Origin: Rickettsiales bacterium
GTDB lineage: Bacteria > Pseudomonadota > Alphaproteobacteria > Rickettsiales > UBA1997
Assembly (NCBI GenBank): GCA_947441695.1
Contig: CANEUK010000066.1
Span: 1 to 7,611, forward strand
Reading direction: 5' to 3'
DNA: 7,611 nucleotides
In this document: positions 1-5,594 of the stretch, piece after piece
Layout: each line of letters begins with the position of its first letter
Numbering within the stretch: the stretch's first letter is position 1
Program-made: the position numbers and the translations under genes
The notes under the pieces: generated by a model
The model's database searches: none
Seen by the model: the letters and a program-made list of their open reading frames with translations, nothing else
Told to the model about the DNA's origin: nothing

Positions 1-536
1 ACCTTTGTCTTCAGCTTCAATTTTAGCTCCTCTGTCTAAAAGAAGTTTAACTATTGAAGTGTAACCATTTGATGCGGGATAATGCAAAGCCGTTAATCCA
101 TTTTTGTCTTTAGATTCAATGTTAGCTCCTCTGTCTAAAAGAAGTTGAACTGTTGTAAGATGCCCTTCTCCTGCGGCAGCACTCAAAGCTGTGAATCCAC
201 CTTTGTCTTCAGCCTCAATGTCAGCTCCTCTTCTTAAAAGAAGTTTAACTATTGAAGTGTGACCACTTAATGCGGCATAATGCAAAGCCGTTAATTCATT
301 TTTGTCTTTAGCTTTAATGTTAGTTCCTCTGTCTAAAAGAAGTTGAACTATTGTATGATGCCCTTCTCCTGCGGCAGCATACAAAGCTGTGAATCCAGCT
401 TTGTTTTTAGCCTCAATGTTAGCTCCTCTGTCTAAAAGAAGTTGAACTATTGAAGTGTGACCAAATTTTGCGGCATAATGCAAAGCCGTTGATTCGTCTT
501 CGTCTTTAGCCTCAATGTCAGCTCCTCTGTCTAAAT
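1..536 (-). repeat. 198-bp higher-order tandem repeat inside the ankyrin gene
   Basis: Two 99-bp ankyrin units alternate to form a 198-bp period. Full copies lie at 42-239 and 240-437, a partial copy at 1-41 matches 199-239, and a half copy lies at 438-536. A hand alignment of the two full copies gives about 19 differences in 198 positions, roughly 90% identity with no gaps. At the protein level the A-type units read TALHYAA..GHTSIV and the B-type units TAL.AAAGEGH. The array runs off the left edge, so copy number is unknown. Units nearer the gene start (beyond 536) are much more divergent. Confidence 0.9.
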
Positions 537-936
537 AATGTTGAACTGTTTTTCCACTATCTTTTGCAGCATCCAGCAAATCTTTATTTAGAGCTAACTT
601 TATCTTAGCTTTTAAAATTGCTTTCGCTAACTCATTATGCCCATTTTCTTTGGCTAAATTGAAAGGAGTTTTTCCATTTTTGTCTTCAGCTTCAATGTTA
701 GCTTTTTTGTCTAAAAGAAGTTTAAATATTTCAGCGTGACCATCTCTTGCGGCAGCATGCAAAGGTGTATCACCATCTTCGTCTTTAGCCTCAATGTCAG
801 CTCCTGTTTCTAAAAGACTTACAAGCAAGTCAATATCGCCTTCTGATGCGGCAAAATGTAAATCTGAACTTTTATTTATGTTTCTAGTTTTATCGTTATC
901 TTCTTGGCTTATATTTATATTTGCTGGTCCTTTCAT
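1..936 (-). CDS. Ankyrin-repeat protein, 3' end beyond the window
   Basis: Reading leftward from the ATG at 936, 312 codons are open with no stop, so the C-terminus lies off the left edge. The start is fixed by an in-frame TAA at 945-943, three codons upstream. After a short polar N-terminus (residues 1-23, no signal peptide or membrane segment) come ankyrin repeats of 33 residues with the usual TALHYAA, GH, IVQLLLDRGA and DIEAKD elements: 24-56, 57-89, a degenerate stretch 90-149, then regular repeats at 150-182, 183-215, 216-248, 249-281 and 282 onward. Ankyrin repeats are protein-binding scaffolds, and in host-associated bacteria such proteins are often effectors. No secretion signal or partner is visible here, so the function is unknown. 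All nine Arg codons are AGA, unlike the dnaE frames. No convincing Shine-Dalgarno precedes the start. The family call is very secure; the cellular role is not. Confidence 0.93.
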   Translation of the reverse strand, partial: MKGPANINISQEDNDKTRNINKSSDLHFAASEGDIDLLVSLLETGADIEAKDEDGDTPLHAAARDGHAEIFKLLLDKKANIEAEDKNGKTPFNLAKENGHNELAKAILKAKIKLALNKDLLDAAKDSGKTVQHYLDRGADIEAKDEDESTALHYAAKFGHTSIVQLLLDRGANIEAKNKAGFTALYAAAGEGHHTIVQLLLDRGTNIKAKDKNELTALHYAALSGHTSIVKLLLRRGADIEAEDKGGFTALSAAAGEGHLTTVQLLLDRGANIESKDKNGLTALHYPASNGYTSIVKLLLDRGAKIEAEDKG

Positions 937-985
937 TTTTTTTTAAGATTTTTTTGAATTAATAAAATTAAACGAATTTTTTAGA

Positions 986-1022
986 CTTAAAATTTGCCGC
1001 ATTTGCCGCAAAATTTTTTAAG
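986..1022. repeat. Palindromic element enclosing a duplicated 9-mer
   Basis: The 9-mer ATTTGCCGC occurs twice back to back at 992-1000 and 1001-1009. It is framed by inverted arms: CTTAAAATTT at 986-995 pairs with AAATTTTTTAAG at 1011-1022, apart from a two-base difference in the length of the A/T run. It lies about 50 bp upstream of the ankyrin start and downstream of the possible small ORF. It could be an operator or part of a transcription end, but there is no GC stem followed by a T-run, so the role is open. Confidence 0.5.
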
Positions 1023-1046
1023 CCTGAGCGGTTATTTTTTTTAAAA

Positions 1047-1190
1047 CTAGGCGAATAGTCTTTTTTTTAGATTAATTTGATTTTCAAGCAAAAGCTGCAA
1101 ATCAGTGTAAAAATCTTGCTTTTTAGGGTTTTTAAAAGGTTGAAAAAGCTTAGAGCCCGAACAAAACCAATTCAAGATTTCGATTTTCAT
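1047..1190 (-). CDS. Possible small protein of 47 residues downstream of mltA
   Basis: An ATG at 1190 opens a 47-codon frame ending in TAG at 1047, starting 31 bp after the mltA stop on the same strand. The peptide begins MKIEILNWFCSGSKLF, continues through a lysine-rich stretch (NPKKQDF) and ends in an amphipathic-looking segment (LQLLLENQINLKKRLF). There is no signal peptide, no recognisable domain and no good Shine-Dalgarno. In many alphaproteobacteria mltA is followed by an Smr-domain gene, but this peptide shows no Smr motif. Its composition is plausible for a real protein, but a chance frame of this length is not rare in such AT-rich DNA, so this is a tentative call. Confidence 0.3.
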   Translation of the reverse strand: MKIEILNWFCSGSKLFQPFKNPKKQDFYTDLQLLLENQINLKKRLFA

Positions 1191-1221
1191 AAAAATCAAA
1201 AATCTAGTGGTGTTTTTCAAC

Positions 1222-2340
1222 TTAAATTCCGCGAATTTTATCTACTACGTTGATTGGCAATAAAATGTAATATTTGCCAGTTGAAGCCATGTAAGAAGCC
1301 TTTTCTTCGGCATCAGAACCATTGCCAAAAAATATGTCGCCGCGAACGGCACCTTTAATTGCCGAACCCGTATCTTGGGCTACAAAAAGGTGAGAATATT
1401 TTTCTTTTGAGCCGTTTTTTTTCCTCAAATTAGTTTCAACCCACAACAAAGAACCATAAGGAATAAACTCGCTATCAACCGCCAAAGAACGTTCGGCGGT
1501 TAGCAAAACGCCTTGGGCGCCAATTACGTTTTCGTTGTCAGAAATTCTAAAAAAAGTGTAAGACTTGTTAAAATTCATCACTTCGTCAGCTTTTTGCGGG
1601 TTTTCTTTTAGCCATTTTCTAACGCTGGCGGCGTTTAAATTATTGCGTTCAAGATAACCAAGTTGCGCCATATAATTAGAAACCCCAACGAATGTTTGAT
1701 TGTTTCTGGCGGCATATCCAACTTTTATTTCATCGCCATTTGGCAAGGTAATTCTGCCCGAACCTTGAGTGTGCATGAAAAAAAGATCGACTTTGTCGTC
1801 AACATAAAGAATTTCTAAATTTTTATCTTTTAGCGCGCCTTCTTCAATTTCTTGGCGAGTTAAATAAGGAGCCGAATTTAGGTCTTTTGGCTTGCCATAA
1901 ATTGGATATTTAAATTTTTCAGTTTTGATTTTGCTGCCCATCAAAGAGGCTTCGTAATAGCCAGTAAACAAGCCATCAGAATTTCCAGAAGCATTTTCTA
2001 CTAAAAATGGTTTGAACCAATTTTCGAAAAAATTTTGCGTTTGTTTCGCGCTCATTCCTTTTACAGCTTGGGCAATGTCGCAAACGTCACGAAAATCTGC
2101 GGCGGTAACATTGCCAATTTGACCGCCAACTCGACGGTTTTGCGCCATTTTTGAAAATTTATTGCAAGATTGAATAAAGGCTTGAAGTGCTTTTTTGTGA
2201 TCGTCGTCTTGCCAATTCTGCAAATCTACAAATTCAACTTGCTTAAGTTTTGTGCCGTTTTTGCCTTTAATGGTAATTTTTTGATAGAATAAACATCCTT
2301 GCAAGAGTAGGGCGCAAAGAATCAAAAAAGTTTTAAGCAT
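1222..2340 (-). CDS. mltA: Membrane-bound lytic murein transglycosylase A, lipoprotein
   Basis: A 372-residue protein, close to the roughly 365 residues of E. coli MltA. The N-terminus is a short lipoprotein signal: Lys3, hydrophobic core FLILCALLL, and a lipobox LQGC with the acylated Cys at 16, predicting an outer-membrane lipoprotein facing the periplasm. MltA-domain signatures follow in order: FTGYYEASL (125-133), HTQGSGR (190-196) and VGYAARN (207-213). The C-terminal 3D domain has its three conserved aspartates in SLAVD (Asp289), QDTGSAIKG (Asp323) and RGDIFFG (Asp335); the catalytic Asp of the family lies in this region. The enzyme cleaves the MurNAc-GlcNAc bond of peptidoglycan to give 1,6-anhydro ends, used in wall turnover and division. 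The gene is divergent from ychF. All key residues are present and I am confident of the assignment. Confidence 0.96.
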   Translation of the reverse strand: MLKTFLILCALLLQGCLFYQKITIKGKNGTKLKQVEFVDLQNWQDDDHKKALQAFIQSCNKFSKMAQNRRVGGQIGNVTAADFRDVCDIAQAVKGMSAKQTQNFFENWFKPFLVENASGNSDGLFTGYYEASLMGSKIKTEKFKYPIYGKPKDLNSAPYLTRQEIEEGALKDKNLEILYVDDKVDLFFMHTQGSGRITLPNGDEIKVGYAARNNQTFVGVSNYMAQLGYLERNNLNAASVRKWLKENPQKADEVMNFNKSYTFFRISDNENVIGAQGVLLTAERSLAVDSEFIPYGSLLWVETNLRKKNGSKEKYSHLFVAQDTGSAIKGAVRGDIFFGNGSDAEEKASYMASTGKYYILLPINVVDKIRGI

Positions 2341-2344
2341 AAGA

Positions 2345-2386
2345 AATTAAAAATTAGCAATTAAAAATTTGTAATTAAGAATTGTG
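2345..2386. repeat. Three 14-bp tandem repeats between mltA and ychF
   Basis: Three adjacent 14-bp units start with AATTAA: AATTAAAAATTAGC (2345-2358), AATTAAAAATTTGT (2359-2372) and AATTAAGAATTGTG (2373-2386). They begin 5 bp from the mltA start codon and overlap the likely mltA promoter. The core AATTAAAAATT is nearly self-complementary. They may be protein-binding sites or only low-complexity drift; the sequence alone does not decide. Confidence 0.5.
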
Positions 2387-2397
2387 TTTCCTTTCAA
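2368..2397 (-). promoter_or_regulatory. Candidate sigma70-type promoter for mltA
   Basis: On the minus strand, TTGAAA (2397-2392) is followed after 18 bp by TACAAA (2373-2368), placing a transcript start near 2361, about 20 bases before the mltA ATG. The -35 matches the consensus at 5 of 6 positions, the -10 at 4 of 6. A weaker plus-strand pair for ychF (TTGTAA at 2369-2374, 18 bp, TTCAAT at 2393-2398) overlaps it, so the two promoters could compete. Confidence 0.3.
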
Positions 2398-2423
2398 TTT
2401 ATCAACCCATCAATTTAAAAAAA

Positions 2424-3518
2424 ATGTCTCTTCAATGTGGAATTGTTGGTCTGCCAAATGTTGGCAAATCAACTTTGTTTAACGCGCTAACTCAAACCGC
2501 TGCCGCACAAGCGGCTAATTATCCTTTTTGCACAATTGAACCCAATGTTGGAAAAGTTAGCGTTCCAGATGAGCGTTTAGAAAAACTAACAAAAATTGCC
2601 CAATCGCAAACCATAATTCCCGCTCAAATTGAATTTGTTGATATTGCTGGATTGGTGCGCGGCGCCAGCAAAGGCGAGGGCTTAGGAAATCAATTTCTTT
2701 CTCACATTCGCGAAGTTGACGCAATCATCAACGTGGTTCGTTGTTTTGAAGACGAAAATATAACTCACGTTGAAGGCGTGGTTGATCCGCTTCGCGACAT
2801 TGAATTAATTCAGCTTGAACTAATAATTGCCGATATGGAAAGTCTAGAAAAGAGGCTTCCGGCGCTTGAAAAAAAAGCTCGTCTCGACAAAGAAATAGCC
2901 GCGCAAGTTGAAGTGGCAAAAAAAGTTTTAGAAATTTTGCGCGATGGAAAAGCGGCGCGTTTGGCACAAATAAAGCCCGACGAAGAAAAAATTTTTAAAG
3001 AGTTGCAATTAATCACCGCAAAGCCGCAACTCTTTGTTTGCAACCTAAAAGAACACGAATTAGCAGGAAATAAATATTCAGAAATTGTTGAAAATTTTGG
3101 CAAACAAAATTCTTATCAAGTTTTAAAAATCTGCGCCCAAATTGAAGCCGAAGTTGCCGGACTTGAAACCGCCGAAGAAAAAAAAGAATTTTTAGATTCG
3201 GTTGGTTTGCAAGAAACTGGTTTGGCGCAAATTATCAAAAGCTCTTACAAACTTTTGAATTTAATCACTTTTTTTACTGTTGGCCCAAAAGAATGCCACG
3301 CTTGGACGCTAAAAAAGGGTTCAAGTGCGCCAAAAGCCGCTGGTGCAATTCACACCGATTTTGAAAAAGGATTTATTCGCGCCGAAACAATTTCTTATCA
3401 AGATTACGTAAATTTAGGTGGCGAAGAAGGTGCTAAAAATTCAGGTAAATTAAGGTTAGAAGGCAAAGATTACATCACGCAAGATGGCGATGTTTTTCAT
3501 TTTAGGTTTAATGTTTAA
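2424..3518 (+). CDS. ychF: YchF/Ola1-family redox- and ribosome-associated ATPase
   Basis: From the ATG at 2424 the protein is 364 residues, matching E. coli YchF (363) and beginning MSLQCGIVGLPNVGKS as the family does. A TTG 42 bp upstream is in frame but would add a non-conserved tail. Features: Walker A GLPNVGKS (9-16), G3 DIAGLVRGASKGEGLG (73-88), His115 in ENITHVEG, equivalent to the E. coli catalytic His114, and NLKE (207-210) in place of the NKxD of true GTPases, which is why the family prefers ATP. A helical insertion spans about 130-200, and a TGS domain fills about 280-364, with the hallmark HTDFEKGFIRAETI and GKDYI..GDV. The protein binds ribosomes and is linked to translation and stress responses. 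It is followed after 9 bp by coq7, probably co-transcribed. The gene is complete and conserved. Confidence 0.97.
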   Translation: MSLQCGIVGLPNVGKSTLFNALTQTAAAQAANYPFCTIEPNVGKVSVPDERLEKLTKIAQSQTIIPAQIEFVDIAGLVRGASKGEGLGNQFLSHIREVDAIINVVRCFEDENITHVEGVVDPLRDIELIQLELIIADMESLEKRLPALEKKARLDKEIAAQVEVAKKVLEILRDGKAARLAQIKPDEEKIFKELQLITAKPQLFVCNLKEHELAGNKYSEIVENFGKQNSYQVLKICAQIEAEVAGLETAEEKKEFLDSVGLQETGLAQIIKSSYKLLNLITFFTVGPKECHAWTLKKGSSAPKAAGAIHTDFEKGFIRAETISYQDYVNLGGEEGAKNSGKLRLEGKDYITQDGDVFHFRFNV

Positions 3519-3527
3519 CTATATTTT

Positions 3528-4088
3528 ATGAATAATTTTCAAAAAAAACTCGAAGAAATGATCCGCGTTAATCACTCTGGCGAAAAGGGCGCGCAAGTAA
3601 TTTATGATGGACAAATTGCGGCACTAAAATTGAAAGGAGATATTGAAACTTTAAAGCTGGTTCAACACATGAAAGAGCAAGAAAATGTTCATTTTGACTA
3701 TTTTGATGCCGCAATAAAAAAACAAAAAATCCGCCCAACTTTAATGCAACCAATTTGGAAAGTTGGTGGTTTTGCGCTTGGTTTTTTAACCGCGCTGGCT
3801 GATAAAAAAGCGGCGATGGTTTGTACAACTGCGGTGGAAGAAACAATTGACGAGCATTACAGCCAACAGATTTTAGAGCTAAAAAAAGAAGAAAATTTTT
3901 TGAGCGAAGAAGAAAAAATTGAGTCAATGGCGCTTCAAGAAAAAATTGAAAAATTTCGCATCGAAGAAATTGAACATCGCGACATCGCTTATGAAAACGA
4001 GGCAGCCGCGCTACCTTTTTTTAAGCCGCTTTCAAAATTTATTAAAACCACAACCAAATTTGCGATTTGCGTTTCTAAGAAAATTTGA
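3528..4088 (+). CDS. coq7: Coq7-family demethoxyubiquinone hydroxylase (diiron monooxygenase)
   Basis: A 186-residue protein of normal Coq7 length. It carries the family's opening MIRVNHSGEKGA and all six diiron ligands: Glu19; Glu52 and His55 in QENVHF; Glu104 in AVEET; Glu147 and His150 in EEIEH. Also conserved are RPT..QP.WK, GFALGFLTAL (81-90) and the membrane-associating C-terminus. The enzyme uses O2 and reduced iron to hydroxylate 2-polyprenyl-3-methyl-6-methoxy-1,4-benzoquinol at C6, the penultimate step of ubiquinone synthesis, at the inner membrane face. The stretch between Glu104 and Glu147 is about seven residues longer than in human COQ7 and acidic (EEENFLSEEEK-like). It starts 9 bp after ychF, with no separate promoter seen and no clear Shine-Dalgarno, so it is likely read from the ychF transcript. 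The ATG choice is supported by the short normal N-terminus. Confidence 0.96.
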   Translation: MNNFQKKLEEMIRVNHSGEKGAQVIYDGQIAALKLKGDIETLKLVQHMKEQENVHFDYFDAAIKKQKIRPTLMQPIWKVGGFALGFLTALADKKAAMVCTTAVEETIDEHYSQQILELKKEENFLSEEEKIESMALQEKIEKFRIEEIEHRDIAYENEAAALPFFKPLSKFIKTTTKFAICVSKKI

Positions 4089-4150
4089 GCCATATTTAAT
4101 CAAATTCGACTTTCAAAAGAATTTGGCAACTTTCGAATTGCCTTTGCAGA

Positions 4151-4193
4151 CGAATGAATTGAAGCATTCGCAATAGATTTTTGGCTTTTTTTT
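4151..4193 (+). terminator. Weak candidate terminator after ychF-coq7
   Basis: CGAATG (4151-4156) pairs with CATTCG (4165-4170) around an 8-base loop, and T-rich sequence follows, ending in TTTTTTTT at 4186-4193. The stem is short and the best T-run starts about 15 bases after it, so this is not a canonical rho-independent terminator. A second small hairpin, GGCAA/TTGCC, lies at 4125-4142. The convergent spacer 4089-4240 holds nothing else I can name. Confidence 0.22.
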
Positions 4194-4240
4194 GAAAATC
4201 AACTTTTTGAATTGAGTTTTGGTTATACCAAAATGACCAG

Positions 4241-5434
4241 TTATAACGTCAATTCGACCGAAATTATTTTTTCTAATTTTTTCAATTTAAAAACCTCGTC
4301 TTCTCCAAGAAAATATTTTTGCGCTAATTGAATTTTGGTTAGTTTTTTTTTGGAAAAAACTACAAAAAAAACTATAGTAAAATTTGCGGCATCAATTGGC
4401 GCAAAATGTTGAAAGAGTAGGGATTTAACGGCTAAAATTGAATCTGGTGTTTTAACTGAAATTTCAATTTTTGAAAAAATTTTTTTAGATAAAATTTTCT
4501 CTTGAGAAACTTGCAATTCTGGTTTCTTTTTTTGAAAAGAACCCAATTTTAACTCTTCGTTTGAGCCGCCAAAGCGTGATGAATTTTTGTAATTGTTGCG
4601 GTTATAGCTTTCTCGACTTGGTTGTTTTTTGATGTCCTCAAAATCAACATCTTGAGCTTGGGTGTTTTTAATAAATTCTTCTAATTTTCTGACTTCGCGA
4701 ACCAAAATTCTCGATCCTCCTTCGTCTTTTCGAATTAGGCATTCAAAAAAAACTGCGCTTCCATCAACCAAAATATCGCGCGCCGAAGTAATAATTGCTT
4801 CGTCAAAAATTGTTGCTTCAAAAATTCCAAAAGGATCAGAAATTGTCATATAAGCAAAGCGTCCGCGTGGCCCAGAACGGTGTTTGCTAGCAGAAATAAC
4901 GCCTGCCATTTTTACTAAATTTCCATCTTCTAGTTCTTCGCGTTCAAGCTTGTTTGAAAAAATTACGCCGCGTTTTTTGAGATCGTTTAAACTGTCATCA
5001 AGCGGATGTTCATTTAGAAAAAATCCAAAAGCTTCAAACTCTTTTTGAAGTCGCTCTATTTTGTTCCAATCTGCAATTTTCTTTAATTCTGGCTTAGAAT
5101 TAACTTCGCAAAGACCTCCAAATAGGCTCATTTGATTTGAATTAGCTTCTTCACTTTTTTGAGCCGCATAAGATGAAAGCAGGTCAAAAGATTCGGCAAT
5201 TTGGCGACGATTTTTTTGTAAAGGATCAAAAGCGCCGCATTTTGAAAGAGCTTCGATTGATTTTTTGTTGATTAGGCGAGGGTCAAGGCGCGAACTAAAA
5301 TTGTAAATATCTAAAAATTTTCCCTTTATTTCTCGCTCTTTTACTGCATTTTCCATTGCTTTAAATCCAACTGCCTTAACGGCTCCAAGACCAAATCTAA
5401 TCGCAAATTTTTCTTGAGAATTTTCTTTTAACAT
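4241..5434 (-). CDS. dnaE: DNA polymerase III alpha, C-terminal part as a separate gene (clamp-binding, OB and C-terminal domains)
   Basis: A 397-residue frame from the ATG at 5434 matches only the last third of bacterial DnaE. It opens MLKENSQEKFAIRFGLGAVKAVG, equivalent to about residue 830 of the 1160 in E. coli alpha. In order it has the tail of the fingers and the helix-hairpin-helix region (DPRLINKKSIEALSKCGAFD), the beta-clamp motif QMSLF (residues 101-105), EFEAFGFFLNEHPLD, an OB fold (about 175-250, including RGRFAYMTISD), a polar Asn/Ser/Arg-rich linker (about 265-310) and an intact C-terminal domain ending in VELTL. It has no catalytic aspartates, so it could act only with a polymerase core supplied in trans. 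A TTG at 5497 would extend it by 21 residues, possibly with faint DnaE similarity. The frame is uninterrupted and uses CGC-type Arg codons like its partner, which argues against a decayed fragment. The family is certain; its status as a functional split subunit is inferred. Confidence 0.9.
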   Translation of the reverse strand: MLKENSQEKFAIRFGLGAVKAVGFKAMENAVKEREIKGKFLDIYNFSSRLDPRLINKKSIEALSKCGAFDPLQKNRRQIAESFDLLSSYAAQKSEEANSNQMSLFGGLCEVNSKPELKKIADWNKIERLQKEFEAFGFFLNEHPLDDSLNDLKKRGVIFSNKLEREELEDGNLVKMAGVISASKHRSGPRGRFAYMTISDPFGIFEATIFDEAIITSARDILVDGSAVFFECLIRKDEGGSRILVREVRKLEEFIKNTQAQDVDFEDIKKQPSRESYNRNNYKNSSRFGGSNEELKLGSFQKKKPELQVSQEKILSKKIFSKIEISVKTPDSILAVKSLLFQHFAPIDAANFTIVFFVVFSKKKLTKIQLAQKYFLGEDEVFKLKKLEKIISVELTL

Positions 5435-5524
5435 TGTTTTGAATTTGATAGAAATTGATTGAAGTAATTTGAATTTGGGTTGGTGTAAAATTAACAAGAC
5501 GCCGAATTAAAAAAAACTAAGTTC

Positions 5525-5554
5525 TTGAGAATTACTTTTCTGCTCAAATAAAAT
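5525..5554 (+). promoter_or_regulatory. Candidate promoter for the rightward dnaE frame
   Basis: TTGAGA (5525-5530) and TAAAAT (5549-5554) are separated by 18 bp and would start transcription near 5561, about 34 bases ahead of the ATG at 5595. Matches to sigma70 consensus are 4 of 6 for the -35 and 5 of 6 for the -10. The leader is T-rich with no Shine-Dalgarno. Confidence 0.35.
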
Positions 5555-5560
5555 CTTTTT

Positions 5561-5589
5561 TTATTAAAAAACCTCTTTTCTTTAAACAA
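5561..5589 (-). promoter_or_regulatory. Candidate promoter for the leftward dnaE C-terminal frame
   Basis: On the minus strand TTGTTT (5589-5584) and TAATAA (5566-5561) are 17 bp apart, predicting a start near 5554 and a leader of roughly 120 bases to the ATG at 5434, or about 57 to the TTG at 5497. It abuts the rightward promoter candidate, so the two frames could be expressed from a shared divergent control region. AT-rich DNA yields such matches by chance, so this is tentative. Confidence 0.28.
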
Positions 5590-5594
5590 AATCA

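Larger units (their letters stand above)
937..1221. other. AT-rich spacer between mltA and the ankyrin gene
   Basis: This 285-bp stretch separates two minus-strand genes. It contains a possible 47-codon minus-strand ORF (1047-1190) and an imperfect palindrome around a duplicated 9-mer (986-1022). A short AT-only hairpin (GATTTT, 4-nt loop, AAAATC) sits at 1182-1197. I see no tRNA, no clear rho-independent terminator and no confident promoter for the ankyrin gene; long A and T runs make -10-like matches uninformative. Confidence 0.6.

Noticed and set aside
1..536. Regular repeats suggestive of a CRISPR array
   Set aside because: The period is 99/198 bp with no unique spacers, and the repeats translate cleanly into ankyrin units in one open frame.
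2382..2423. TTG start giving YchF a 14-residue N-terminal extension
   Set aside because: The family begins a few residues before the Walker A motif; ATG 2424 gives the standard length, while the extension is not conserved and overlaps the promoter spacer.
2728..3103. Two open frames antisense to ychF
   Set aside because: They lie wholly inside a conserved gene on the other strand, show no family features and are explained by its codon bias.
3568..3927. Open frame of 119 codons antisense to coq7
   Set aside because: The coq7 frame on the other strand carries all diiron ligands; the antisense product has no recognisable features.
3919..4176. Plus-strand frame overlapping the coq7 end and running into the spacer
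   Set aside because: Most of it is an out-of-frame reading of coq7, and the unique tail is about 29 residues with no recognisable motif.
4217..4233. Hairpin TTTTGGT/ACCAAAA as a terminator for the leftward dnaE part
   Set aside because: The stem is AT-rich with a 3-base loop and no T-run follows on either strand, so termination cannot be claimed.
4662..4853. Plus-strand frame inside the dnaE C-terminal part
   Set aside because: It is antisense to the OB-fold coding region and has no own features.
4241..5434. C-terminal DnaE part as a decayed pseudogene
   Set aside because: The frame is intact over nearly 400 codons, the clamp motif and the end of the protein are preserved, and codon use is native; decay would be expected to leave stops or frameshifts.
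5435..5497. Split-intein C-fragment at the start of the C-terminal DnaE part
   Set aside because: The 21-residue extension has no intein block F/G features, no terminal His-Asn and no Cys/Ser/Thr extein junction, and the break is not at the cyanobacterial split site.
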